Source: Theobroma cacao (taxonomy: Eukaryota > Streptophyta > Magnoliopsida > Malvales > Malvaceae). From it: a DNA stretch of 64,000 bases. The position numbers and the translations under genes are program-made. Location: the NCBI RefSeq assembly GCF_000208745.1, contig NC_030855.1:10206046-10270045 (forward strand), given 5' to 3'. The notes beneath the pieces were generated by a model. The model saw only the letters and a program-made list of their open reading frames with translations. It was not told the origin of the DNA and made no database searches. This document shows positions 34,986-45,560 of the stretch, piece after piece. Each line of letters starts with the position of its first letter. The stretch's first letter is position 1.

Positions 34986-35738
34986 TGAAATAGGGTAGAA
35001 TAGAGGGGATAAATAGTGCATAAATAACCAAAAAAATTTTCCACTATCCACTACCGGTCGGCTAAACGAAAAAGCAAATAACGAGCCTTAGATGCATGCT
35101 GAAGGAGGGTCTTTATGTGGTGAACAACCAGGCTTGAATGTAAAAGGAGCAGTAATAAACGAGATGTAAGAATCGATTGTAGTACATACAACCCAATTTA
35201 CAACAGATGGCCGAGTTGGTGACAATTCAAAGGTTGGTGAGGAATCCTTTAATAGTATTCAAAATTATGGTGACCATGATTATGTTTAATGGGCAGTAGA
35301 GAATGCTCAAAATATTATGATCAGAAAAACAAAAAAGAAAGAAAAAGAGAAGGTAGTGGCGATGTCAAACAAATTGGTGGTGAAAAATGGTGGACTTTAT
35401 TTGCTAGAAAGAAGCCTCCATGAGCAGCCAAAGTCCATGGTTGTTATCAATGCAGTATAAGTTATAGAATGTAGTGATTAGAATTGTCCAACGGTGCAAT
35501 TTGAGCCTGGAATGAGTGTTGTTAATATAGAAAATGATTTTGTTCTTTCTCATGCAAGATTAGAAAGTAAAGAAATAAAGTTGCAACCTATTAGTCTGCG
35601 TAGAAGGAAGTTTGATAGTGATATTTCGAGGATGGCTAAATTCTTTACCTCTTTGGATGAAGCAAACGATAGTGACCTGAAAGATAGAGTCAGTGATATT
35701 GACTCTTTCTTTGCATGCTTACCAACTCAAACATTCCC

Positions 35739-38700
35739 ATGATCAATGCGTTAATATGGAATGTGAGAGGAATCTCAGGTAAAATAGTTCAAAGATGAAT
35801 TAAAAAACTGCAATTGATGCATAAAATAAAAATTTTTGTTGTCTTGGAACCTATGGTGGAAACTTCTAAAACCCAATATTGTAAAAGGAAATTAGGGTTT
35901 GAAAGAGTTGTTTCCAACAGCTCTAACATATTATGGCTTTTTTGGACTCATGATGTTAATTGTGAGATTTTATTTGATCATTCTTAATACTTGCATGTCT
36001 GGTTCTATTTACCATGGTTGGGATCACCTGTGTTGGCTTCTTTTGTTTATGTTAAATGGACTAGGTTGGAAAGACATTTGCTGTGGGACTATTTGAAAGG
36101 CTTGTTTGCAAATATCAATTATCCTTGGTTAGTGAAAGGGGATTTCAATATTATTTTAGAGAAAGAGGAATGGCTTCATAGGGTAGCTCCGCATGGTGGA
36201 TATATGGGGACTTTGCCATGACATTGTTAGATTGTGGTTTAATGGATGGTGGGTTTGAAAGCAACCTTTTTACATGGACAAATTGCCACATGTTCCAAAG
36301 GTTGGACTGGGTAGTATACAACCATCAATGGACAGTAGTTTTTTCCACCACAAAAGTATAACATCTAAATAGGGACGGGTCAGATCATTGCCCTCTACTA
36401 ATCTCTTGTTCTACAACCTCTCAACAACATCCTGCATCTTTTAGTTCTTGCATGCTTGGGTCCAGCACCATGAATTCAAAAATTTTGTGGAAACTAATTG
36501 GAAGCTTCCTATACAAGGCATGGGTTTGAAGGCTTTTTGGGGAAAACAATTGATGTTTAAACAAAATCTTAAATGGTGGAATAAGACAATATTTGGTGAT
36601 ATTTTTAGCAACTTGAAGGAGGCAGAAAAGTAAGCTAAAACTAGTGAGCTTTTACTCCAGCAACGACATTCTATGGAGAATAGGGAGATTTTGAATCGTT
36701 TTTATGCAAAGCTGAACCATTGTCTAAGCATGGAGGAAACTTTCTGGCAACAAAAATCTTGTATTAAATGGCTAGTAGAAAGGGAGAGGAATACCAAGTT
36801 TTTTCACATGAGAATGCAGAAAAAAAGGGTGAAGAACTTTATTTTCAAAATCTAAAACTAAGATGGTTCTTGGTTGGAAGATCCAAATTTAATACAGATT
36901 TCAACAGTTGAAATTTTTTCCTCCCTTATGAAGATGGAACCTTGTGATTTTGACCAAGTTTGATGATTTTTTAATTCCTACTATTGTATGTGACTTTGTC
37001 AATGCCAACCTATGTGTAGTGCTTACTATGCAAGAAGTGAGAGATGTAGTGTTTGATATTGACAAAGATAATGTAGTTGGCTCAGATGGATTTTCTTCAT
37101 TTTTCTAAAAGCAATGTTGGGATATTATAGTTGAAGATTTTTTTCAAGTAGTGGTTAATTTCTTTCAGGAAGTAGCTTTTCCAAAGGGAATCATGTCCAC
37201 CACTCTAGTGCTATTGCCCAAGAAGAGTAATGCATCACAATGGAGTGAATTTAGACCAATTAGTTTATGTAACGATTTAAATAAGATCGTTATTAAACTA
37301 TTGGCTAATTGTCTGGCTAAAATTTTACCTATTATTATTACTGACAATGAAAGTGGTTTTGTGAGTGGCAGGCTTATCAGTGATAATATCTTGTTGGCAT
37401 AGGAATTAATAGGGAAAATTGATCAAAAGCAAGATGTGGAAATGTAGCTTTTAAGTTGGACATGATGAAAGCCTACAATCGGCTAGATTGAATTTTTTTA
37501 TATAGAGTGCTGCAGCAATTTGGTTTCAGTCTACAGTGGATAGATATGATTCAACGTTGCATTTCAAATTCTTGGTTCTCTTTATTAATTAATGGCAAGT
37601 TAGTGGGTCATTTTAAATCAAAGCAAGGATTACACTAGGGTGACTCAATTATTTGTTTTAGCAGCAAAGTATTGTCTTGAGGTTTAAATGCCTTATATGC
37701 CTGTTGCTCCTCTATTCACTATTTCTCTGGTTGTCCAATGACCGTGAGCCACTTGGCATTTACAAATGATGTCCTTATATTTACTAATGGTAGTAAATCA
37801 ACCTTATAGAAAATTCTTTAGTTTTTGCAGGAATATGAGGAAGTCTCTAGGCAACTTGTTAACCATCAAAAGAGTTGCTTCATAACTCATCAGAATATAG
37901 CAAACACTAGAAGGCAGATTATATCTCAAGCTACAAGCTTCACTCATAAATGCTTACCTATCACATATTTAGGGGTGCCTCTCTACAGAGGCCTAAAAAA
38001 GGTACTGTTATTTGATGACCTTGTAACTAAAATTAAGGATCAAATTATAGGATGGAAGAATAAGATTCTTTCCCCAAGTGACTGGATAACTCTGTTAAGA
38101 AGTGTATTGCCTTCTTTGCCTATTTGTTTACTTCAAGTTCTTAAGCCTTCTGTCTGTGTCATTGATAAATTGAGAGATTATTTAACAATTTCTTGTGGGG
38201 AGGTTCGATTGATGCTAGACAGAGTCACTGGGCTTTATGGCATAAAATAACTTTCCTGTCTTTTGATGGTGGTTTAGATATTAGAGTCCTAAGGGATGTG
38301 TTTGAGGCCTTCAATATTAAATTATGATGGCGTTTTTGTACATGTAGCAGCTTGTGGAAACAATTCATAAAGACAAAATATTGTGCTGGTCATATTCCTA
38401 GGTATGTTCAACCGAAAATTCATGATTCATAGACTTGGAAACGTATGCTTGCTGATAGCCCAGTTACAAAAAAACATACGAGGTGGTGGATTGGCAGAGG
38501 CAAATTAATTTTTTGGCATGATTGCTGGATGGGTAATGAACCATTAGTAAATCTTTTCCCTTCTTTTCATTCATCAATGACACAAGTTTGCTATTATTTT
38601 GATAACAATGAATGGGATGTGGATAAATTGAAACATGTGCTGCCAGATGAGGTAATTGCTGATATTTTGAAAATTCCTAGTGACACATCTAGTGATGATA

Positions 38701-39830
38701 TTGCCTATTGGGTACCTACTTTCGATGGTAATTATACCACTTAGAGCTTATGGGAATTAATTTGAAAATGATAAACAATAAATCCTTTGTTTAATTTTAT
38801 TTGGCACAAAGTATTCCTCTCACAACTTCTTTCTTTTCGTGGTGGTTACTATATAATTAGATTCCTGTGGAGATGAGAATGTAAACAAAAGGATTCCAAC
38901 TAGCTTCTAAATTTAATTGCTGCAGCTCAAAGGAATCCCTTTTACATGTCATGTGGGATGGCCCAGTGGCTAAATAGGTTTGGAATTTTTTTACAAAATT
39001 CTTTCAAATCTATGTAATAAATCCACAAACTATTATTCAGATCATCTAAGCTTGGGTATATTTTGGTGATTAAACTAAGCAGGGACACATTCGCACCTTA
39101 CTGCCTTTATTCATTTTTTGGTTCTTTTGGGTGGAACGTAATGATGCAAAACATTGGACTCTGGGTATGTATCCCAACAAAGTGGTGTGGTGCATTTTGA
39201 AACTTATACACAAGTTGTTTCATGGGAGGCATTTGAAAAAGTGGCAATGGAGACGTGATATTCAGATAGCTCAAGTGTGGGAATTGGAATTCCAGAAGGA
39301 CATGACCTTACCGCCCAAAATATTATCTTAGCATAAACCATTGACAAGTGAGTTTAAATTGAATGTTGATGGCAGTTCTAAAAACAATTTTCAGAATGCT
39401 GCAGGAGGTGGAATATTGTGAGACTACATAGGTTCATTAATATTTGGCTTCTCAGAAAACTTTAGACCCAATAATTCTGTACATGCGGAACTACTAGCCT
39501 TACATAGAGGTCTTCTTTTATGCCGAGAGTATAATGTTTCGAAGATTTGGATTGAGCTAGATGTTATGGTTGTCATTCATATGTTGAAGCAGGGATATTA
39601 CGGTTCACATGACAATCGGTATTTATTGGCTTCTATCAGAAAATGCTTAACTCACTTTTCTTATAGAATCTCTCATATACACCAAAAAGGTAACTAGTTG
39701 CAGATCTTGTAGCTAATCTTGGTCATTAACAGCAAAATCTACAAGTTTTCTTTGAAGCTTAAGGGAAGTTGCATGGAATTTTAAATTTAGATAAACTTAG
39801 TCTTCCTTATGTTAGATTTAAATAAATGTA
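35739..39830 (+). pseudogene. LINE-A ORF2: endonuclease, reverse transcriptase, RNase H (dead)
   Basis: Nicks target DNA and copies the LINE RNA. It starts at ATG 35739, overlapping the ORF1 stop, with the usual ALIWNVRG opening. The endonuclease/exonuclease/phosphatase domain (to about 36420) keeps a GDFN block near 36140. RT spans about 37020-38200, with FRPISLCN near 37250 and KLDMMKAYNRLD near 37455. The catalytic FADD box reads F-T-N-D (37759-37770), so a metal-binding Asp is lost. A zinc-binding RVT segment (38445-39330) and a C-terminal RNase H follow (NVDGSS near 39363, ELLALHRG near 39490). More than ten stops or frameshifts. Confidence 0.9.
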
Positions 39831-40100
39831 AAGGAGTAGTACTTCTTATTCTAATTTTGTATGATTTAATCTTAGACTCTTGTATACAGGTAAATTACTT
39901 ATCTTATGCATTCGAAATAATTGCAAAGATAGCAATTCCTGGAATAGGAATTCTTTCCCTCATTTCTTAGTAACTCTAAAGGTATGGTTCAAGTCCCCTT
40001 CCCTAATGTATCATTTAATTTTAATTATTAATAAAATTTTAACAAGATAGCTGGGCCTTATGTGAAGTTCCAATTTTTTTTTTTTAAAAACCAATACAAC

Positions 40101-41551
40101 ATTAAAGGACTAGACTTGTTCAAGCTTACATCACACCATAAATGAAAGCCATATAGAGATCGTGATAAAGTACTAACCTTGCATAAGCAAAAAGCCACAT
40201 GCTAGAGCCTTAAAATGATTAAAAAAGCCATCATAGTAGACACCATAATACATTAATCAACCGATAGCCCTAATAAGCCATAATAATTCGAACAAACTAC
40301 CAAGAGGCATCATTAGTTCCACACATAAGATATTGACATAGAGATATTACCACAAAGCATAGAAAATATTCCCTCACCCATGAAAGAAGTCCTAATTGTA
40401 TTAAAGCTACCACCAACGCCAATATCCTCCAATCTCAAATCTAAGCTCCAAAACTTCATCCCGAAGCATCCTCTTTTCTTCTATGGCATAGAGGGTGTAG
40501 ACATTACATAGTCAAAATCATAATGAATGTAGTTACCTCCCACAATAATTAAGGGCAGAGCTATCCAACATTTGTTGGGGAGGTAAAAAACGAAAAGGAA
40601 TGAGACTAAAAAATTTTAAAACTAATACATTGCATTTAAACAACAATCAAAAGTTTTATAATAGATAATGATTTTATATAACATGTATACAAAAAAAAAA
40701 AAAAGAATAAGTTATAAAAAAGTTGTGTTCGACGATGTTTCCTAGATTCATAAAATATAATGCATAAAATATAAATAGTTGAATGTGATGTACAAGATTT
40801 CACACAATGGTTAAATATATAAATAGTTAAATAATATTAATAGAAAGAAAAAGATAAAAGAAAACTTTATCTCCTCTTAATTTCATACAGTAATGGTGAG
40901 TGGTCCTTGTCTAAAGTCATAAGCTCATTAATCTCTTTTAAAGAATGATGTGTGTTTCAATGGTGAGTTACATAGAAGTGAGTAAAGTAAAAACAAAAGA
41001 ACAAAATAGAAGAGAAAAAGAAAAAGAAAGAGAGAGAAAAAGGTGTGAATAAACATAAGAATTAAGGTAAAGTTGATTAGGACTTGTGGGGTCATTTTAT
41101 TATTTTTATTTATAGTAAGTATTAAATAAAAAACTAATTTAGGGAGCATTAAAAATATATAATAAATAAATAATTTCAAAAATTTTTAGGGGGCCACAAC
41201 CTCCATAAATATACTATTATTCAGGACCATTAAAAAATATAAATATAATAACCAAAAATTTTCAAAAATTTTGATATGACGCTCCGCCCCTGAGAACAAT
41301 CATTTGTTCCCTCATTAGAAAATAACTTGAAATTCCACATGACTAAAGGCTCTCCCGATCTTCCTATTAAAAGAGGAGCTACCTAATTCACCACATCTGA
41401 AGACTATAATTTTTCAATTAATCGTTCCTAATAGTCTTTTAAATTTTTCTTTTGCAGCATACAAAATTCAACCTTGCCTTAAAGTATTAATTTTCTCACC
41501 ATTTTTAAAGTAGCTACCTAAGCCACGTACATTCCATGTTAATATCTTCAT
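40101..41551 (-). pseudogene. LINE-B ORF2 endonuclease fragment, antisense
   Basis: On the minus strand a MKILTWNVRGLG opening at 41551 is the classic start of L1 ORF2. A second endonuclease piece follows at about 40550-40380 (EEKRMLRDEVLELR, then a degraded NTIRTS block). A ~745-bp element (40551-41295) separates the two. The fragment ends at the LINE-A target site (40100). Many stops. Confidence 0.6.
40551..41295. mobile_element. Possible TIR DNA element inside LINE-B
   Basis: The ends AAGGGCAGAGC (40551) and, as reverse complement, AGGGGCGGAGC (from 41292) are similar inverted repeats. The flanks ACAATAATT (40542-40550) and ACAATCATT (41296-41304) match at 8 of 9 bases, which would suit a Mutator-like 9-bp duplication, although the right repeat is offset by about 3 bases. 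The interior is AT-rich and non-coding. Confidence 0.4.
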
Positions 41552-41940
41552 TATTGAAGCAACTCTTTATCTGAAGGGAAAAGGCCAACCATGCATCTCA
41601 ATGCAATAAAAATAAAATAATGCCTCAGAAATAAATAAAACGTAGAATACTAGCCTCACCCACCTATGTCACTTTCAATGGCTTTTTAAATGTCATTAAG
41701 CAATGTTGTAGCAAGCATATGATCATAAATCATTACCTTAGAGATAAATGAAGCTAAGTCCTTTATCTAAACACTCAAAAAACCCTTCGATCGACCTCAC
41801 ATAAAGATTGGTGGTAGCAAACCAAAGTTGTTCAAGAGGTTCTTGTGCAGCCTCTAACGAAAGTCCACACCAATAATCTTTAAAAATCTTTCTCAAAGAT
41901 TAAGATTACTCTAGCCTTTTCAAAGTACTGGGTAGGTTGA
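41552..41940 (-). other. Remnant upstream of LINE-B ORF2
   Basis: Probably decayed LINE-B ORF1 or leader. No domain is recognisable. It is cut by the SIRE-B LTR at 41941. Confidence 0.35.
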
Positions 41941-43460
41941 TGTTAGTTGAAATAAGCTTAAACTTGGTTACCAAGAGCAAAACCCCTCTTTTTACAAATT
42001 AAAGAAATAATGAACCTTAAGTGCAACGGAATTAAAAACAGAGCATAGTAGAGTATGAAATAACAAAAAGGTAAAAAGTGCAAAGTCACGATTTTTATAG
42101 AGGCTTGGCTTTCAATGCCTACGTCGTCTTCTTTGATATCATAAGGAGTTTGAACCTACTATAAATTGCCTTTTAAGGAGCAAACATAACCTTTCACAAA
42201 CTCTACTTTTTCAAGAGGAGCAAGCACAACCTCATAACGTCATTGCCTTTTCAAGAGGAGCAAGTACAACCTCACGACGTCATTGCCTTTTCAAGGTTAA
42301 AGCATAATTTTTCACAAAGTTTCTTCCTTTTTAAGGTTAAACCACAACCCCTCTACCTTTGCTTGGAGATATAACCAAAATACTACCTTTTCAAGGAGGT
42401 ATAACCTTCAACACTATCTTTTTCTTTTTCTTAGAAGTATAACTAAATACAACAGTGGATTACAAAGGTATGAATTTTATACCCCTAAAGAAGGCTAATG
42501 AGAAATGCGAGTACTAGAGGTGAAAGCTTTTTGAGAATAAAGGTCAGAAATAGGAGTATCTAAGCTCAGAGACTTTCTATTGAGAGGAAAGTTATGATCT
42601 TTGAAGATGTTTAGCTCACTATCAGAACAAAGGAATGATTTTTCTTTTTCAACTCTTTCAAAAATATTCTTCTCTTCTTTTCCTTCTTTTTTTCTTTTTC
42701 TTTCTCTTGCTTCCTTTATCTTTTTGATGTCCTTTAGTCAGGTATTTATAAGTCTGAACCTTTTCTGACCGTTGGAGTAAAATTTAGAACTTTTCTTTTC
42801 GTTTTGTGCCAGTTGGAACTTTTTTCTATAGTGCCTGTAGAATCGGCATGTTGTACCTTTAGTGTCGATTCTTCATAATTATGGAAAATTTACAGTTTTC
42901 CATTTCTCTTGAGAATTGACATGTTCTTCATCTGGTGTCGATTCTTCATGACATGCTTCAAGTCTGCACTTTTTCATATTTTCCCAAAATCGACTTGTTG
43001 TGCTTTTGGTGGAGATTATTCATGTACGTTTGGCGCCAATCTTAAAATTCAAACTTGAAATTTTGCACTCCAATCTTATCCAAATTTTCAACTCTTGCTT
43101 CTCCAAGTTTATGACTTTTACTCCTTGAAGCTTTTAGAATTAACATGTCAACTTCTTGGTGTCGATTCTCACTTTGTCTAATGGCTTTTGTTTCTCTAGA
43201 ATTGACATGTGCAAATTTGAGAATCGATTTTTCTTGTAATAGAAAAAGAGATTTTGCTTTCTATACAGTTGAGAATCGATTCTTCACTTTTTATAGGTCA
43301 ATTTTTGCGGTTGGAAATTTAGAGTTTGAAGATTTAGAAATATCTTTTAATTCAAAACCAACTTCAAAACGCTTTGGGGATTTTTTTCACCTTTGAAAAC
43401 TCTTTTAATCTTTTTCAAGTAAATCAATTTTATCATTTCCAAACCAGAATAAAGATAACA
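41941..43460 (-). repeat. SIRE-B 3' LTR (about 1.5 kb)
   Basis: Bounded by TGTTAGTTGA at 41941 and GATAACA at 43460, with a purine tract (reverse complement AAAAAGGGAGAT, about 43461-43472) directly outside. It holds two tandem 40-bp units at 42211-42290 (TCAAGAGGAGCAAG(C/T)ACAAC), a TATAAATA box on the minus strand at 42743-42750, and a cluster of short palindrome-related motifs at 42840-43280. Confidence 0.8.
42840..43280 (-). repeat. Cluster of GTCGATTCT / AGAATTGACATG motifs in SIRE-B LTR
   Basis: GTCGATTCT (or close variants) occurs near 42866, 42947 and 43161, AATCGATT near 43222 and 43273, and AGAATTGACATG or close variants near 42841, 42913, 43136 and 43198, in alternating orientation. 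On the minus strand the cluster lies upstream of the TATA box, as in SIRE-A. Confidence 0.75.
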
Positions 43461-44053
43461 ATCTCCCTTTTTCTGATGTAACAAAATTAAGAGTTAAATT
43501 TGCTCATTTGAAAAACTCCACCTGAATTTGTGCGTTAAAAGTTTGAAGAACTCTCCCCCTAAAATTGTGCCTACTTATAAAAATATAAACATTTTCAAGA
43601 AAGTCCAACGGTGAAAAACCATAAAGCATAGAAAATTTACTCAAAATATTTCCCTCTTTTTTTTTATATAAAAAAGTAAAAAATAGAGTATCAGAATAAA
43701 AACTCATAGGGAAGAATAAAGCATTAGTAGCACAAGTATATAAACATATACATATAAACATGTAAAGTCAATTAATAACTAGTCAATTAATAACAACCAC
43801 GATAACAAAGAGATATCAAGAACAGGTTAAGATGTATGCGTGTAAAGGTGACAGTCATCCAATATAGATAAATATTCAAAAGTTTTAGGTACAACCTAGA
43901 AAACATATCCCAATTTTACAAAATTAGAGTAAAGATATCAATTTGGATTGAGGTTTGTTTTCAGGAAGTTGATTGATGAATTAGTTAGGGAAATCAATGA
44001 TCCTATTGACTCATTTTGAGTTTAAACTTATTCATTTTCTTTCAGTACTCTTT

Positions 44054-45164
44054 TTATTCCCTAGGTTGTTTGTTGAGACAATCTTTAAAGTAATTTTCCA
44101 TTTCTACAATCAATGAGTTCATTCTTGTTGAAGATGGAGGATCCCCACTACCATCATGTTTTGTGTTGTCACCTATTTCTATGTCTCTTTGTTCAAATAA
44201 TTGTGCAAGTGTCACATTCTTAAGATACCATTTTCCATCAATTAAATAGTATTGAACCTCTTTGATTGCTTCATCAATGTTCTTTTGATCTTGGTACCTG
44301 ATTGGAAAATCCACTATAGTATTAGTTTCTAGTGCTTCAATTAATCTGCTTATTACCATCCTAGGAGCTAACCTTTTGTTCTTTCCTGCAATTACTTCCA
44401 TCATATCTCGAAAAATGAAATAACTTAAATTGATTTGTTCATTCTGTTTGAAATGATGCATAAAGAACAAGTCTTCACCCTTCACAATTGTAATCTCTCC
44501 TACTTGGCATTAGAAACCAGCATAAGATTAAGTGCAACATTTTGTCATGAAAGCTCAAATAGTTTACACTAAATATTTCCAATTTTGTGGGTGGAGGAAA
44601 GACCAAGAACTCAAATTGGAGGTTACACTAAAGGAGTCCATCTTGTAGATTTTCTGGGGTTTTTCCAAAATTAGGAACTCTTAAGACATGGTTAATTACT
44701 TGTGGAAAAATCCTTATTTGCTTTCCCATGATTAATGTGGTGAACATAACTTCAAATGAATATTCTTTCCTTTCATTATCTCTGCAAAAAATGTTGGCAT
44801 TATAGTTGAAAACCTTAACTAAATTCTCATAAAAAAGTCTGTTCATTCCTAGAAGGTTTAACCAACCTTGATTTTTAAGATTATATTCATAAGGAAACTC
44901 CAGTGTTCTAAGGTAGTGAAAGTCAATGGACTTCATAGGGATTACTTGAAGAAAGGAATTCTCATAAAAAAGTCTATTCATTCCTAGAAGGTTTAACCAA
45001 CCTTGATCTTTAAGATTATATTCATAAGGAAACTCTAGTGTTCTAAGGTAGTGAAAGTCAATGGACTTCATAGGGATTACTTGAAGAAAGGAAAATGAGT
45101 ACTAGTACCTTTGTTTTTGTTCAAGGTCTTTAAAGTTGTCCACAAAATAATGGATGGGTTCTGA
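44054..45164 (-). pseudogene. SIRE-B envelope-position ORF, main part
   Basis: Same class as 7504-9050 ('putative plant transposon protein' region). The start codon lies on the other side of the gypsy LTR (ATG at 51794, segment 51794-51744), and the frame runs across when the insert and one TGAAG copy are ignored. After a stop near 45107 the segment to 44628 is open, with a YNANIF...GKQIRIFPQVINHVLRVP region. It contains a 45-residue tandem duplication. 44485-44054 is a second open segment with a MKGEDLFFMHHF start. Function unknown. Confidence 0.65.
44823..45092 (-). repeat. 135-bp in-frame tandem duplication in the SIRE-B ORF
   Basis: 44823-44957 and 44958-45092 differ at only a few bases. 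The unit is 135 bp (45 codons), so the frame is kept. The low divergence shows it arose late. Confidence 0.92.
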
Positions 45165-45560
45165 TGAAGTGTAACGACCGCTTCCACATCGTTATCGGGG
45201 TTCGAGAGTTACGGGAGAACTCGCCAAATCCCGAACAAGCCTTAATTGAGATTCTTGTTAACTAAACTAGACATTTTAATGCGTATATTAAACGACTTGG
45301 ATTTCCTTATAACGTTTCGCTTTGTGACGACTATTAAAAATTCTGTTGACTTGTATAAAATATGATCGTTTACTTAAACCAAATAAGAAACTTTACTTAA
45401 AATCGGCAATTAGATATCAATATCTAAATCTAGCAAATTTCAAAATACATTCGAACATCACACTTAGAATTCATTACACAACATCAATGTTGTTCAGTGA
45501 TACAATTTTGATAAACTAATTTTAATACATTCGACCATCCTACACAAACATGACCAATAT

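Larger units (their letters stand above)
29347..35742 (+). pseudogene. LINE-A ORF1 (DUF4283-like, zinc knuckle), split by copia
   Basis: RNA-binding chaperone of the L1 particle. Candidate start ATG at 29347. The segment 29560-29935 is a DUF4283-like domain, with stops near 29535 and 29660 and a one-base slip in an A run near 29900. A zinc-knuckle remnant (about 29985-30050) has kept the GH...C part but lost its first Cys. The frame is then interrupted by the copia element (30411-34985) and continues to a TGA at 35740-35742. That stop overlaps the ATG of ORF2 (35739-35741) as ATGA. The tail at 35494-35742 is open. Not functional. Confidence 0.75.
29110..40088 (+). mobile_element. LINE-A: full-length, dead plant L1 element, TSD AACCAATACAAC
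   Basis: ORF1, ORF2 (endonuclease, RT, zinc-binding domain) and a plant-type C-terminal RNase H occur in order. A perfect 12-bp duplication, AACCAATACAAC, flanks it at 29098-29109 and 40089-40100. Without the nested copia element (30411-34985) and its duplication it is about 6.4 kb, a normal full length. The 3' end carries a short tRNA-like stretch (GGTTCAAGTCC at 39986-39996) and AT-rich simple sequence. Confidence 0.88.

Noticed and set aside
40928..41179. Minus-strand ORF rich in Leu and Phe, like a membrane protein
   Set aside because: Low-complexity AT-rich interior of a small repeat; no start context or homologue recognised.
42211..42290. CRISPR-like or satellite array
   Set aside because: Only two 40-bp units, inside an LTR of a plant element.
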